DNA of 64,000 nt, taken from NCBI RefSeq assembly GCF_024763615.1, contig NC_077222.1:81530001-81594000 (forward strand), given 5' to 3'. Below the pieces are notes generated by a model. The model was given only the letters and a program-made list of their open reading frames with translations. It was not told the origin of the DNA and ran no database searches. Positions 8,919 to 21,050 of this stretch are shown piece after piece. Position 1 is the stretch's first letter. Each line of letters starts with the position of its first letter. Both the position numbers and the translations under genes were made by a program. Source of the DNA: Phlebotomus papatasi (taxonomy: Eukaryota > Arthropoda > Insecta > Diptera > Psychodidae).

Positions 8919-10832
8919 CTCTTAATTAATCACACTAACTAGAAGTAAACAAAAATATGTAATATTGCCAAATAACAAAATCTATTCATTTAAAGTGTAC
9001 TTGAATTTGAGAAATACCAGCCCTTAGGACTTCACAGCGAGTCACTTGGGAATCTGAGACTTTATTCATCATCGAAGAATTGGACTAAGGACAATAACAG
9101 TTGGATTTTTCTTGATAGAGTACATACAAAAAACTTGATGAAGGAATCCGAACAAAAAGCCAGGGAGAGAGGTGAGCCTGGGACTAAAGCTGCATATGGA
9201 AAAAATGCGCGAACCTCAGGGCTACCAGGTAAATCTGCCAGAGGTTTTAAGGAATAAAAAAACTGAGTGAAAATGGACCCCTTGATATAAAAACTCTGAT
9301 CTTTTTTATATACATTTCCTTGGGGTGGATTGATGCCTTGTGTTGCAGAGGAATGACGGTAAAAAAGCTGCGTCTTATCCGGAGATCGTTGGACCCTTCG
9401 TTCTCCCAGTGTCCCTCTCCCTCGGCGATTCTCATATGTGTATACCCTTGGAAAAAAAGAAATCTCGCTCAGCGATTCACAACTGAGTCTGCATGAGCAT
9501 TTTTTACGCTCCACGATATTTTATTTCACATGCAGAAAATGTCTGGGTAGAAAAAAGGGGGTATAGATGATGAGTGAATGGGTCTTTGGATGAATAAAAA
9601 AAAATGTACCACTGCGATATTAGCGCTCTGCAAGGACACATGGATTGTTTGAGATTCTCAAGGGGAAGAAAAAATCCGTGTGTCCTCTCGAAATATCAGG
9701 GGACAATGGTAAAACACGCATCTTCCTCGATCATCAGTCTTTTTATTCATTTCTCTCACACTTTTTTATGGATCAAAGAACTTGTGGGAACTTTAGAAAA
9801 TCTCAGAAAAAAATCCCACGATGGGGTCAGTTTCAACCCCTCGAAAGTTCTCCTGACAAACCATCCCTGCGTTTTTTTCTTTCATTTAATATTACGTGAG
9901 AAAACAGCAAGAAAATGACCAAAAATAAGCACTAAGGATAAAAAAAAGAATCAACAGGACTCATCTTCAATTTTTATCAACATCAACAGACAAAGGGATA
10001 GCGTGAGAATCTTTAACTGGCAAAAATAATGATGGACCCCTACGAATGATCACAAATATAGGACACGAAAAACAAAAAGGACATGAATTTGTAAGAGTTG
10101 TCAAGATATCAAATGGGACATAAATAGGGACAAAGATTGCGGTCTCCAGGCAAAATAATATCCTGCGATTGATGAAAAAGAGCCCGGCCAGCCACTAAAT
10201 TACGTGATTTGTTACAAATTTAGGACTTCCGGGGTGTGATGAGATTACGAGATTCTCCTTCCTGGCAGTTGCCCAAGAGCATCATCCGCCAAAGATGACC
10301 GACAGCCTGAAAAAACAACCTTAAGACGGATGGTGGAACTAATGAAGCTAACGGTACACAAAGTCCTGAATAGCAGTAAAAGGAGGCAAAAAGAAAGATA
10401 AAAAATAACATGGTCCAAAAGGGATATTCGAAGATTTGAAGTCTGAAGATCTTGTGGGTAGAAAACATGCGATTCAATTTCACGCAACAAAACCACAGAC
10501 ATCTTTTGTGCTCATGGCCATTTCTTTTTTTTCTGCCATCGAAATAATTTTTCTTATACCTTTTTGGAAGCGCAAAGGTTTTTTTTTATACACATGTAGC
10601 CTCAAGGGTTAATTGCAGAAGACGCTACTGTTCCATTCGGATATGGTCAAAAATTCCATCTTTTGACAGGATTTTTTGAAGAAAGTCTTTTACTACAAGA
10701 CACACGACAGTAGTAAGAAAAGATCGATACGCAAGAAATTAAATGGTTAACTCATAGAACCAAAATACATCTTCTGATCCATTGAAATCTCATCAATCTT
10801 TCAGAGATTCGTAACAAAAATTTTAGGTTATA
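8919..10832. other. No gene recognised
   Basis: Mixed-composition sequence. A 150-codon minus-strand frame spans 9062-9514, but it has no recognisable domain and no supporting start or splice context. It is best treated as intronic or intergenic. Confidence 0.4.
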
Positions 10833-11084
10833 CTTTGAGAGAAATCTGAAAAAGTTAAAATAAAATTCTGGAAATTTTAATTTTACCCTGCAGTATTGAT
10901 CCGAAATCGGTGTAAATATTACCCTTATTAGGTATATTATGGGTTAAAGTTACCTTTTTTTCATGTTGATTTTACCCTCAAAAGGTGTAAAATTAACATT
11001 AAAAAATGTTGATATATTTTACACCCGAAAAGTGTAAAAGTTATGACGAAAAAAAGTTAATCGTAGCCTCTTTTTTTCTCAGTG
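10833..11084 (+). mobile_element. CACTGAGAAAAA MITE, copy 1
   Basis: This roughly 250-bp family has inverted ends related to CACTGAGAAAAA and TA on each side. Shared internal phrases are AAAAAGTTAAAATAA, CCCTGCAGTATTGATCCG, AATCGGTGTAAATATTA, AAGGTGTAAAATTAACATT and AAAAAAGTTAATCG. Other copies are at 19953-20143, 20796-21050 and, inverted, 37404-37656. There is no coding sequence. The TA duplication fits mobilisation by a Tc1/mariner-superfamily transposase. Confidence 0.8.
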
Positions 11085-12024
11085 TAGGAGTTACCGTAAA
11101 TGCGTATGACTTTGACACCCTCCTGTTTCTAAGCTTTTCTTTAATTCTAATGTTTAAGAACGGTTATCACCGATCAGACATGGTAGATCGCATCGGTAAA
11201 GATCATCTTTAAGTTCTAGAAGTAAAGAAAATCTTACTTACGAACAAGAGGGTGTCAAATTCACCCTCACTTACGGTACGTGGGTCACGAAACCGCTTAA
11301 AATTGATATCTTCTGTACTTGGAAAATTTTATACACAAGTTTCAGGATTAACATTTCTCTAGGGGTAAAACTATGCTAAACCGACTAAATATACTACGGA
11401 ATGAATCCATCTTTAGATAAGAAAATGCTTCTTGCTTAATTCCAGAATACTCGTATTTTAGAAAGGAGTTTCTATATTTTAATATCAATGTTCAAAAACC
11501 AAAATTCTTTTATCTCTTGAACTATCTCTGAAAATCCTGTTCAGAATAATAAAAACCGAATATCCATGTTGAACATGCGTGAGCATTTTCACACCTCTGG
11601 GGATGATGCAAGGAAAAATTCTCCGTGTTCCCATTTTCACCTTTTGCAATCGTATGCAGAAAGCCACTGCTGAGCACGTGAGAGAGAAATAAATAATAGT
11701 CGCTTTGCAATTAATTAATAGTCACTTCCACGTTGTTGATGATGATGATGGAAATGGATGGAATTCCGTTAGAGCACGAGCCGATCTCCACAATTTCTTC
11801 AATCATTTTTGTGCCCCCCGTCACCTCCCGCGCAACCTCATCAGTCGCAATAATTCATTCCCATGGGCACTTTGCAACTTATTACGTCATTTGTTGTTAA
11901 ACTCTCCTTCATATTTGAATGCAAAGTATGATGCTGCTGTTCGTAACATAGCACTGACTTCTTCAGCGATGCTTCCATGGAGAATGAGAGAATGGTTTGA
12001 AGAAAAAAGTCGTGGAAGGTGGAT
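11085..12024. other. No confirmed gene; GC-richer stretch from about 11700
   Basis: The first 600 bp are AT-rich. From about 11700 the composition rises and overlapping open frames occur on both strands, including one at 11705-12049 with no recognised domain. A GATGATGATGATGG microsatellite lies at 11737-11750. It may be regulatory or exonic DNA next to the candidate at 12025. Confidence 0.35.
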
Positions 12025-12270
12025 ATGGAGTCCCAGAGGCACAACGTGACCAAAGATGCCAACAATTCAATAATAGCACTGACCGCAATGGATTACCAGG
12101 TCGATTGGGACCTGGCCGAGGAGGCGAAGGAGACTGAAGAGAAAGAGTCGCATTCACCTGAATTGCAACAATCTTGCCACTCAATTGACAAAGCGAGAAA
12201 CATTTTGAAATCAATTGAGGTGTTTGGAGCGAAATATCACAACCATTTCAACGGGCTGGGATTTGTCTGA
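12025..12270 (+). CDS. Possible small coding segment, function unknown
   Basis: An open frame from ATG 12025 encodes 81 residues ending at TGA 12268-12270. Third positions are often G or C (GTG ACC, GAC CTG GCC GAG GAG GCG), unlike the AT-rich surroundings. The product is hydrophilic, with an acidic helix-like stretch (DLAEEAKETEEKE) and a serine/glutamine-rich middle. It has no signal peptide, membrane segment or recognised domain. The frame opens after TGA 11998-12000. It could be a real small gene, a last exon using an acceptor at about 12008-12018, or chance. Confidence 0.3.
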   Translation: MESQRHNVTKDANNSIIALTAMDYQVDWDLAEEAKETEEKESHSPELQQSCHSIDKARNILKSIEVFGAKYHNHFNGLGFV

Positions 12271-12560
12271 TATTTCACTTAGACATTCTTAGGATTTTCA
12301 CCTCTTTTTTTTTATTCACTCATATTCACACTTTTATTCAAAACCCTAATAGTGGATCCAAGAGATATTTAAACATGTTGGATAATTCGTTATCCATCCC
12401 CCACAAAAGGTTTAAAACCAAGGGGGAAATATGCCGAAATTAAACAAAAAATTAGAGACAAGCAAATAGAATGGAGGAAACTCTTTTGACGCCTTAAATA
12501 AAGTCGACAATCTAAGATAAATATAAGATAAAAATAAACAATCATTTGTTTATCTTTAAA
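12271..12560. other. No gene recognised
   Basis: AT-rich spacer up to the MITE beginning at 12561. Confidence 0.4.
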
Positions 12561-12966
12561 TAGGGGGAGATGGGTCTACATTGAATACGCTAGGGTGGAT
12601 ACTTCGAATGATTCCACAGTTCATTTGATGCCACTTTAAGTAAAATGATAGTTTTTCAATTTTACGATATTAAGAAATTATGAAATTTATGTTGTTCCAT
12701 ATATTTCATAATATCTTAATATCATATTTATTGAAAAAATACCATTTTATTCAAGGTGGCATCAAACGGCGTAGTGACATCATTCAGGGTACCCACTCTA
12801 TTTTTAGCTTATTTTAAAGCTCGACAGACATACATTAATTTAGATCTATAATTGTTTTGTCTACCTATTTTGTATTACGTTAAAATTTAGCTTCGTTTAG
12901 AAATATGTGAAAAAGTAGCATTTTTAATGTAACCATAACTAAAAAATATAGCCTCACCTTCCCCTA
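12561..12966. mobile_element. TAGGGGRAGRTG-ended MITE (406 bp)
   Basis: The ends are inverted: TAGGGGGAGATGGGTCTACA on the left and its degenerate complement GCCTCACCTTCCCCTA on the right. An inner palindrome pairs TTTGATGCCACTTTAAGT (about 12626) with ACTT..GGTGGCATCAAA (about 12755-12768). There is no coding sequence. A one-ended relative lies at 49333-49437. Its ends resemble those of the MITE at 15741. Confidence 0.7.
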
Positions 12967-13046
12967 TATATATATTAAAAAAATTGAGAGAAAATAAAGT
13001 TCCGTCGAACGTAAAAGTGACCGGGAATGATATTGCGGATTCAGCA

Positions 13047-13094
13047 GTGAGACAGGGACTATGTGCGTTAGCTAACGCACAGACCCTGTCTCAC
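13047..13094. repeat. 48-nt near-perfect palindrome without spacer
   Basis: The left half begins GTGAGACAGGGACTATGTGC and reaches GTTAG. The right half is its complement (CTAACGCACAG, then ACCCTGTCTCAC) with only one or two differences and no loop. DNA or RNA here would form a tight hairpin or cruciform. No neighbouring element end or gene end explains it. It could be the core of a decayed MITE. Confidence 0.75.
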
Positions 13095-13918
13095 TTAATT
13101 TCATTTCGCATCACAAAATATTTTTAGGAAACTTTTGAGTTAAATTAGAATATCAAAAACAAGAGCAAATAATCCATTAGATCTTGAATAAACACAGTTT
13201 GCTTGTTATTGGCTGCGTTTAGTAAGAACCTTTCCAAGACACAAAGCTGCTCCAAAGCCAAGTCAAACCTATTCGAAAATCTACCGAAAAAGTAAATTGC
13301 AAGTTCACATATTCACCGCCTTAGCGCTGATTGATCTTTCATTCCAAGTTTTCGTTATTCCTGACACTTGAATTATTAACAACAGATTGTAAAAGTGAAT
13401 TCTTGCACAAATTTGTGGAATTTTAGGATGGAAGAACTATTAAATATCAATTTCATTAAAAGAAATGTCCTTTTCATGAACTTATTTACATTTACACAAC
13501 TCGTTGATTTAAATTTTCGGAATTACAGCGGGTTTTTAAGTAATTTCTCCCTGATATACCTTCGAATCGGTACAGTATAAACCTCAAGCAGAGAGATCTC
13601 AAATCGTGAAAGTTACTACTGAACATGAGTTAGGATTTCTGAAGATTCGAAGAATATTTGTATATTTGCATTAATTGACACGTAATGGCTAAACAGTTAG
13701 GTCTTCAATCTTATTATTGAGAGATAGATGGATATCATTTAGACATAGTTAGAAACAAACGCTAAGGTGGCAATGGCTGCAAAGTAAGGTTTGTTGTACC
13801 AAGTATTTATTGATGTTACAGAGAGCAAGAAAAAAAAACAATACAGTATTAAACTGAAATCAAAAATCGGAATTTTAATACTAGAAGCACCAAAATTTCG
13901 AAAATCCATTTTCACTTA

Positions 13919-14152
13919 CAGTAGACTCTCTCTCAATCGGGGATATGGGGCAAAATGTCATCCGGTTTAGCGATAGAATTAAGCGTCAAAGCCTTTGTAA
14001 ATTCCACAAAAAACGCTCAATTATAAAGAATCACGATAAAATAGGAAGAACTACAACGAATTTGAGCAAATTAATTTTATAATTAAATGTGAAAATTGTC
14101 AACAAAATATGTCGCCCGATTGATAAAGAGCCGATTGAGTGAGAGTCTACTG
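13919..14152. mobile_element. CAGTAGACTCTC pogo-like MITE, copy 1
   Basis: The ends CAGTAGACTCTCTCTCAATC and GATTGAGTGAGAGTCTACTG are inverted repeats flanked by TA on both sides. Inside are TGGGGCAAAATGTCATCCGG, TTTGTAAATTCCACAAAAA and TCAATTATAAAGAATCACGA, shared with copies at 60939-61172 (inverted) and 63686-63921. The CAGT start and TA duplication fit the pogo/Tigger branch of Tc1/mariner. No transposase is encoded. Confidence 0.85.
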
Positions 14153-14154
14153 TA

Positions 14155-15740
14155 ATCGCATTTGTGAATACCAGCATTCAGTGAAAGTTAGCTTTGATTT
14201 TGGATTTTCGACATATCTCCCCCTTGGCCAAAATAGACGATTCGTGTTTATTTTTCTCAAAACGGCGAAAAATTACCTTTTCGCGCTGCCAAGTGAATGT
14301 TCAACGTGTGACTCCCGTATATGGCAGAGAACATCAGAGAACCGACCTCAGGGCAATTTATACCACAATGCGCCAGAGCAAGATGCAAAAGGCGCGAAGA
14401 AAAATTTACAGGTGTTTAAACATTTATTTACTCAAAGCTACAAACGAAAAATTACACCACGGCCAGAAGACTATACGATTTTCTTTCCTCTATTCTTCAA
14501 TCTGTTACCATAGAGAGACAATTGATTTCTCAATTATTTATTTACATTCTTTCTCTTTCATCTCTTTTTTAGTGTACTAGTACTTTTCTTACACCATAGA
14601 AAACACGTATGTTCTTTTTTACCACTTCTACAAAAAAAAACCACTTTTTTCCTCTAACCGAGAAGAAAAATAGAACTTTTCTTCTTCATCAAAATTCACC
14701 GTAAAATTTCTTGAATTTCATCTGCCACAGAGAAAAACATTTAGGCAAAAATTGTCCATTCAAATGGTAATTTCGTAGAGTGTGTTTCATTTAGGAGCAT
14801 GTAAAAAAAAACCTTTAAAAAAAGAATCCTTAAAAATTCTGTTGCACGTTAAAAAGAAAAAAAGGACATCGAGTAGAAAAACCCATCCTCAATACATTCT
14901 AATATTAAGTAGCAAGATAATTTTCTTTCCGTACCCAAACATCTGACAGTCCAATTAATTATATTCAAGATTTATACCGCATCTCAATGGTTTGAGGAGC
15001 TTTTATTTCACGTCATTTTTTTTCTACATGACAAACAGCAACAAGGGGACAAGAATGAGGAGACCCTTGGAACAGGGGCCACTCTCTCGGTTGGAAAAAC
15101 TTATAGCAAAAGAATGGTTGTCAAGCAAAAACATGATGAAAATGTCCTCAAACCCATTCAAAGAACTTCGGTGTACCGAGATAAAGCTACCCAAGACGAA
15201 AGAAATGCACCTGGATTGCGTAATGATATGGTTTTTCTGTTAAAAGAGGGTTAGAGACTCTCCTTTTTTATCAAACTGCATTTCACAGGAGAAGCCTTTT
15301 TTTCATCAACCAAGGTTTTTTTTTATCTCACTTTTCTTTGCACATGAAGGCCCCTGCCAAGAAATTCAGTTAGGAAATCCTTCCTGTGAATACTAACAAA
15401 AATTTAAAGATTTCTTTGAAAGCATTGGTAAAAAAAGGTCAGTTGAGTATAAATTAAAGACTAATTCACAAATTCCGAACCAACCCTTTATTTTGTTCTA
15501 GTTTAGAGAGATTTATCGATTACTATACCGAGAAAATTAAAAGTAAAATTACAAATAAAATGCAAAATTATATAAGACAATATTTAAAATATAATAAAAA
15601 ATGTAACAGCCAAGTGTTACATTAAAATCTTATTATTCTCTCTTTTTTAAAAATTGCTGTTTCGTTTTTTTTTTTACTTAAGTGTTGTAAGTGTAATACA
15701 ACTTATATTTCGGGGTTTGGTGTTTGAAATTTTCGGATCA
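14155..15740. other. No gene recognised
   Basis: Contains several open frames under 130 codons with no domain, T-rich tracts near 14560-14680, and low-complexity AT sequence. Nothing here can be called a gene. Confidence 0.4.
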
Positions 15741-15943
15741 TAGGGGGAAGTGGGGCGCCTTTGAAATTGGGATTTTTCACCTATTTTTTAAATAAAATTG
15801 AGCCTTATCGTTATATAAATTAACTGCACGAACAGATTGAGAAGCTAAATTACATTATGATCTGGCTCAGTTCCACTTAGACATAGGAGAAAAATCCTAA
15901 TTTCAAAGGCGCCCCGCTTTCAAAGGTGCCCCACTTCCCCCTA
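15741..15943. mobile_element. TAGGGGGAAGTGGGGC MITE (203 bp)
   Basis: The left end TAGGGGGAAGTGGGGCGCC pairs with the right end GGTGCCCCACTTCCCCCTA. Inner arms (TTTGAAATTGGGATTTTT against CTAATTTCAAAGGCGCC) extend the hairpin. The element starts and ends with TA, which can serve as a TA target duplication. There is no coding content. Confidence 0.85.
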
Positions 15944-16063
15944 CAATCAAAATATACAAAATCGATTTCATTAAGTATGTTGATTCGTATTCATTTTGCT
16001 TCTAATTAATCTTATTAATATCATCATGATTGTCTTCGTAGAAACAAACACGAAAATTAAGTA

Positions 16064-16381
16064 CAGTAGACTCTCTCAAATTCGGGTGTTTGGGACCGAA
16101 ATGCCACTCGAATTAGAGAGAAATTCTGGTGTCAAACTGTTTGAAATGCAACGACTTTTTGTTCATCTACATATATTAAGTTTACATACCGATATTTAAC
16201 TTAAATTCCATGAAAACCCTTCATAATGCAAAATAACATCATAATCACGAAAAACCATGGAAAATTTGAGCATATTTGCTTCAATTAACAAGAATAAACA
16301 AATGTGAAAAATGTGAACAAACTTTTTTCAAATTTAACTGCTGCCCGATCTTAAAAGAGTCGAATTAGCGAGAGTCTACTG
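16064..16381. mobile_element. CAGTAGACTCTC pogo-like MITE, divergent copy 2
   Basis: The ends CAGTAGACTCTCTCAAATTC and GAATTAGCGAGAGTCTACTG are flanked by TA. At 318 bp it is longer than the other copies, and its internal sequence differs from theirs, so it is a subfamily that shares only the ends. Confidence 0.8.
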
Positions 16382-16383
16382 TA

Positions 16384-19300
16384 ATTGGATCATCTCTTAC
16401 ATTTTACCAAAATCATTTGTAGTCAAAAACATATTGCATTTTGGGTACTAAAATATTTAATTTTGGTCAGTAAAAAAAGTAAAATTCATCAAAAATGACT
16501 TTAGAGCCTATCTAGGATATCAAGATGGTTCAAACTTCTTAATTTTCCCTTACAGTGTAACATTTCACCATCATCATACGTTATACATTTACTTAACATT
16601 ATGATTACTTAAGATTAAAAAATTTTGTAGAATTTCGGAAATTTGAAGTTTTGATGTCACACTATTTGTCCGTCCGGCTCTTACGAGAACTAGGAGCCAA
16701 ACGGTTAGAGATGGCTACTTGGAATATTCGTAACTAACGTAAGTTGACTTACCACCGTAAGTCAACTCACGGATTATCAAGATTACCATTATTTCCCCCC
16801 ACCCCAACCCTTACCAGGTATAGTCATTCTTTTCAGGGTTTGCAAGAAAAACAAGTTGTGCGATATTTTTTTTTGTTTTTATATGTCTAAGAAGTTCCTC
16901 AATAAATTTTGTGCATATACGAAAATATCGTTGAATCATGCATCATAAATGTTTTTCTAAATCGATTCTGACCGATTTTACTTAGACTTCGGGCACTGTT
17001 AAGCATAGAGTTGCAATTTTTGTATAAAGCCATTTTTCTTGTTTTATTTTCAAATCTAAGAATATATTTTTTTAATTAAAAAAAAGTCAGTACTGAATAT
17101 GAATAAAAACAGATAATATCCAAAAAAATAATTCTTCAAATTATAAGCTACTCGACTAACGTTATACAATATATGTTGAGATATAGATAAATAAAAGAAA
17201 TTCTTGCAGTAGCAATATCTTCTTTGAAAATATCTCTGTTTGATGTATTTAATCCTTCCACCTCCTTCACCTTAACATTTCTCCTATCTCCGTTCATTCG
17301 TTTTCTTTTGAAACCTTATGACACGCGACAACTTGCAAGAATTATTGAACAAATATTTTCCTTTTAGATATTCTTTATTGTTAGGTTATTTCTTAGCTGC
17401 TGGTTCTTCAACTGAAAAAAAAAAAATCTGTTGGTGTGAGGGGCTTCACAAAAGAGACCATGACGTTTCATGAAAATTGAATCAGTCACTCTAATTAAAA
17501 TATTGTCGCAGAAATTTCACGAAAATTGTCGCTTGGATAAAATTTATTAAAATGTGAGGGTTAATTCTTCATGGAATTGAATTAATTTCACCAATTTTTT
17601 CCCTTCATCGGCAGATCAATTGGGATACGAGAGAGAGAGAGAGTGTGCAGAGGGACCACCGGAATGGAATTCTTTTGATCTTACCCAAGAACTCATCATC
17701 CTTCAACAGGATTACACTTTTTTCTAAGATGCTCCTTCTTCTTCATCTTGAAAAAAATAGGACATGAGAGAGATGAAAAGGTGCGATAATCTTGTGAATT
17801 TTACCAGAAGCATGCATGAATGTCCAATTTTTGAGATACTCATTTTTATCATCACATTTCCGTCCAGCTGGTGATTTGGTCTCTCTTTTGCCATACAGAA
17901 CAATCATCCCTTGGGCTTGAATATTTGCATATAATTCAGTAGAGTTTTTGTTTGTCCAATGAGGGTGAATCAATGCAATTTTTCTGCTTCAGCGTCAAAA
18001 TGTGCATTTCTTCGTTTGCGCATTTTTGCCCCCTCATGGTAACCTTTTGACCCCGACCACAGTGAGATTTTTTGGCCTTTCCATTGAATGCCAAAAATGA
18101 CCAAACGTGTGTCAATTGTCAAAGAGATTTTTCTGGTCCTGGGGGTGAAATATTCATATTTCTTACCCAAAAATTGACCCTCTTTGCACATTCCCGAAAA
18201 ATGCACATTTTTGCATAATATCACCCAAAAAATTTTCACCAAAAACCATTAGTTTTGATACTGGAATTATGAGGACACACTCACACATGACATCAACGCA
18301 TTTTCCCCTTCATAATCAATTGAAATTCAATCATTTTCTCTGCTGAGGGACACAAAATATAGGACACTGGCGATTTCTGTTGGGAAATAAAATTGATTTT
18401 TCGGATGAATATTTCCAAAATATACTAAAATCTACAGGACAAAATGTTTGCCATATATATAAATTGTGCAAAAATCGATGACATTGCGTCTTTTGCCAAT
18501 ATTCTCGTCAAACAATGCTTCAATGATTTTTCGTTCTTTGTCTTCTTCCATCCTGTCGTCAGGACAATGTAATTTTATTAATGATCCTCTCTCATCGGAC
18601 AGCACCAGAGATAATGCACAGTTTCTTGTCTTTCATATCGCTCCGAGGAAAAATTCTCTGAGGAAATTTCACCCTGTCTATCAAAAAAAAACTCAACATA
18701 GAGGAAAAAATCCTAATCCAAATGTTAAAACCACAGAATAAACACGAGTAAATCGACCATAAACAGGCAGGAAAAAAAGTAGGATTTGTGACCATTTAAA
18801 TGCAACAATTTCTATTTATTTTCTCCACAGCGAATCATGTCAGTCTTTTTCCGGCCCATGAAATTCCCAAATACGAAAAACGAGACAAAAGCCTGCCAAA
18901 AAAAAAACTGCCAGGATCGAAATATTCTGACAATGAACTCAATGTCCAATTGCATAAAAGGAGGTGTCAATCATAAAATTCTTCATCGTAGACTTGTGGA
19001 CTTGGCATTTCATGCAATTCCCTGCAATTCACGCACATACGCGACCCTTGGCTTCGATTTCGTTATTGCCTTATGTTAATTGACTTGTAAAATTTTAAGT
19101 CTTTCTCAAAATACTCTAAAATAGCCTTGCTTAACTTCAAAGAAACGCAAAATTTTCCAAATTTTCGCGTTTTAGTAAAACAAAAACAAAAAGAAAAATT
19201 CTGAAAATTATTTTTGATCAACAGCTGCCTCATGTCAAATGAATAGCCCCATGCAGTTTCTCCTCAACAATTTTTAACATCATGATCCTATATTCCATGT

Positions 19301-19952
19301 GCGGGTTGTCAGGAGAAATTTGACCTAAAATCGAGATGTGAATCGAAATGACTACGCCTGAAAATTTTTGAAAAAATCTCGATTTCTCATAGAAAAAAAA
19401 TAGAAAGCTTTTATGACGGGGTTACAAACATGTTGAATTTATGAAAATAACGTTGTTATATTCTTCAGGGAGAGGATGGGGAAATTTCAGGCATGTACGA
19501 ATTTTGGTATAAAAAATAATAAAAAGGAAATGTGAATGAGCCGTATATTTTCAAATAGTCAGCAAACTACCCAATAGAAGTCATCTTCATCTGGACTTAT
19601 TTGAGTTGTATATAGTTCAGAAATGTTGAGCAAAACAAGTCTTAAAAGCAAAACTTCAACTGTCTGAAATTGCCCCATTTATCTGTACATACTATTCCAT
19701 TTTGACATTGCAACTCTGGTCCCTCTTTATATTGTTATAAATATGATGTGAAAGACCTGTTAGTTTGTTCGCCTGTCTGTCCGGCAATGAGCAGATTTAT
19801 GGGTCAAACGGTTAGAGATAGCAACATTGGGTCTTCGTGACGAATTTCAGAAAAAGAAAGACACATTGATACGCTTTTTATATAGGTATCCATTTTATCT
19901 CGGAATTTTGGTGAAAAATAGTGAAAAAAGAATTGATCCGAAATTGAAAAAG
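16384..19952. other. No gene; scattered repeats
   Basis: Holds a fragment of the AAACGGTTAGAGATGG dispersed repeat (16660-16800) with an adjoining ACTTACGGTGGTAAGTCAA-like hairpin at 16738-16770. A second fragment of that repeat lies at 19755-19840. A short GA run lies at 17630-17642. The 17700-18800 stretch is less repetitive and could contain regulatory DNA, but I see no coding or RNA gene. Confidence 0.4.
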
Positions 19953-20143
19953 TATTGATCCGAAATCGGTGTAAATATTATGCTTTTTAGGTATATTATG
20001 GGTTAAAGTTACCCTTTTTCATGATCATTTTACCCTTAACAAGGTGTAAGATTAACATTAAAAAATGTTGATATATTTTTACATCTAAAAGTGTTAAAGT
20101 TATGAGGAAAAAAAGTTAATCGCACCCCCATTTTTTCTCAGTG
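19953..20143 (+). mobile_element. CACTGAGAAAAA MITE, copy 2 (5'-truncated)
   Basis: It begins at the internal phrase TATTGATCCGAAATCGGTGT and runs to the intact end TTTTTTCTCAGTG followed by TA. The first 60 bp of the family are replaced by a short duplication of TTGATCCGAAAT at 19933-19944. Confidence 0.8.
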
Positions 20144-20795
20144 TACGAAAAAGATAAGTCATGAATGTTTAACCGATTTATTACTGATTTGAAGACCTTT
20201 CTCAAAAATCCAAATTTAATAAAATCGGTTGAAAAACAGGCCCTTCATAGTACTTTATTCTTTAAAAATTCAAGATAATGATTTTTTAGGTCATGGCATT
20301 CTTTTTATGATGACCAGGACCATCTCCAAAACATATCCAAAAATAAAAGAAATCGTAAGTGCCGTTTTCAAAATAAACCAAAAACATGGTTTTGGAGGGA
20401 ATGGAGGCGGTTGGGGGGGAGGGGGCTAAAAGAAAAAAGAAGTCTGGAGATATTGCTTTTTTTATTGAGGGTCATGAAAAACTGTTTGAGCTCCAGGAAG
20501 GTGACCCTTGTCGAAAAAAGTCGATTATATAACTGCTCTTTCTTTGAGTTCGAGCAGTAAAATTAGGAAAATAGTAAAATGTTATGCTCTAAAAATTGTA
20601 TCCACGTTATATAAGTATAAAGATCAACTTTTAATAATGCATTAAACTTGAATATATTGTGGAGTCTTGTAAACAATATGCTTTTGTTATCTTCTCATTT
20701 CCGTACAGATTGGAAGCAGAAATCGTTTCAAAGTATTAATGGAATATAAATTCTTTTTGATAACTTAATACCGACATCTCTCACTGTTTAGCCTT
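20144..20795. other. Spacer with dispersed-repeat fragment
   Basis: A fragment of the dispersed repeat also seen at 2875 and 25618 lies at 20270-20430 (ACCATCTCCAAAACATA, then G-rich sequence). No gene is visible. Confidence 0.4.
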
Positions 20796-21050
20796 CACTG
20801 TGAGAGAAATCCGAAAAAGTTAAAATAACATTCCGGAAATGTTAATTTTACCCTGCAGTATTGATCCGAAATCGGTGTAAATATTATGCTTTTTAGGTGT
20901 ATTATGGGTTAAATTTACCCTTTTTCATGCTAATTTTACCCTTAAAAAGGTGTAAAATAAACATTAACAAATGTTGATATATTTTTACACCTAAACAGTG
21001 TTAAAGTTATGAGAAAAAAAAGTTAATCGCACCCCCGTTTTTTCCCAGTG
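20796..21050 (+). mobile_element. CACTGAGAAAAA MITE, copy 3
   Basis: A full-length family member running from CACTGTGAGAGAAATCCG to CGTTTTTTCCCAGTG. It lies only 650 bp from copy 2 and in the same direction. Confidence 0.85.

Noticed and set aside
9062..9514. 150-codon frame on the minus strand
   Set aside because: No recognisable domain, signal peptide or splice context, and an overlapping frame is open in the same stretch. Treated as chance.
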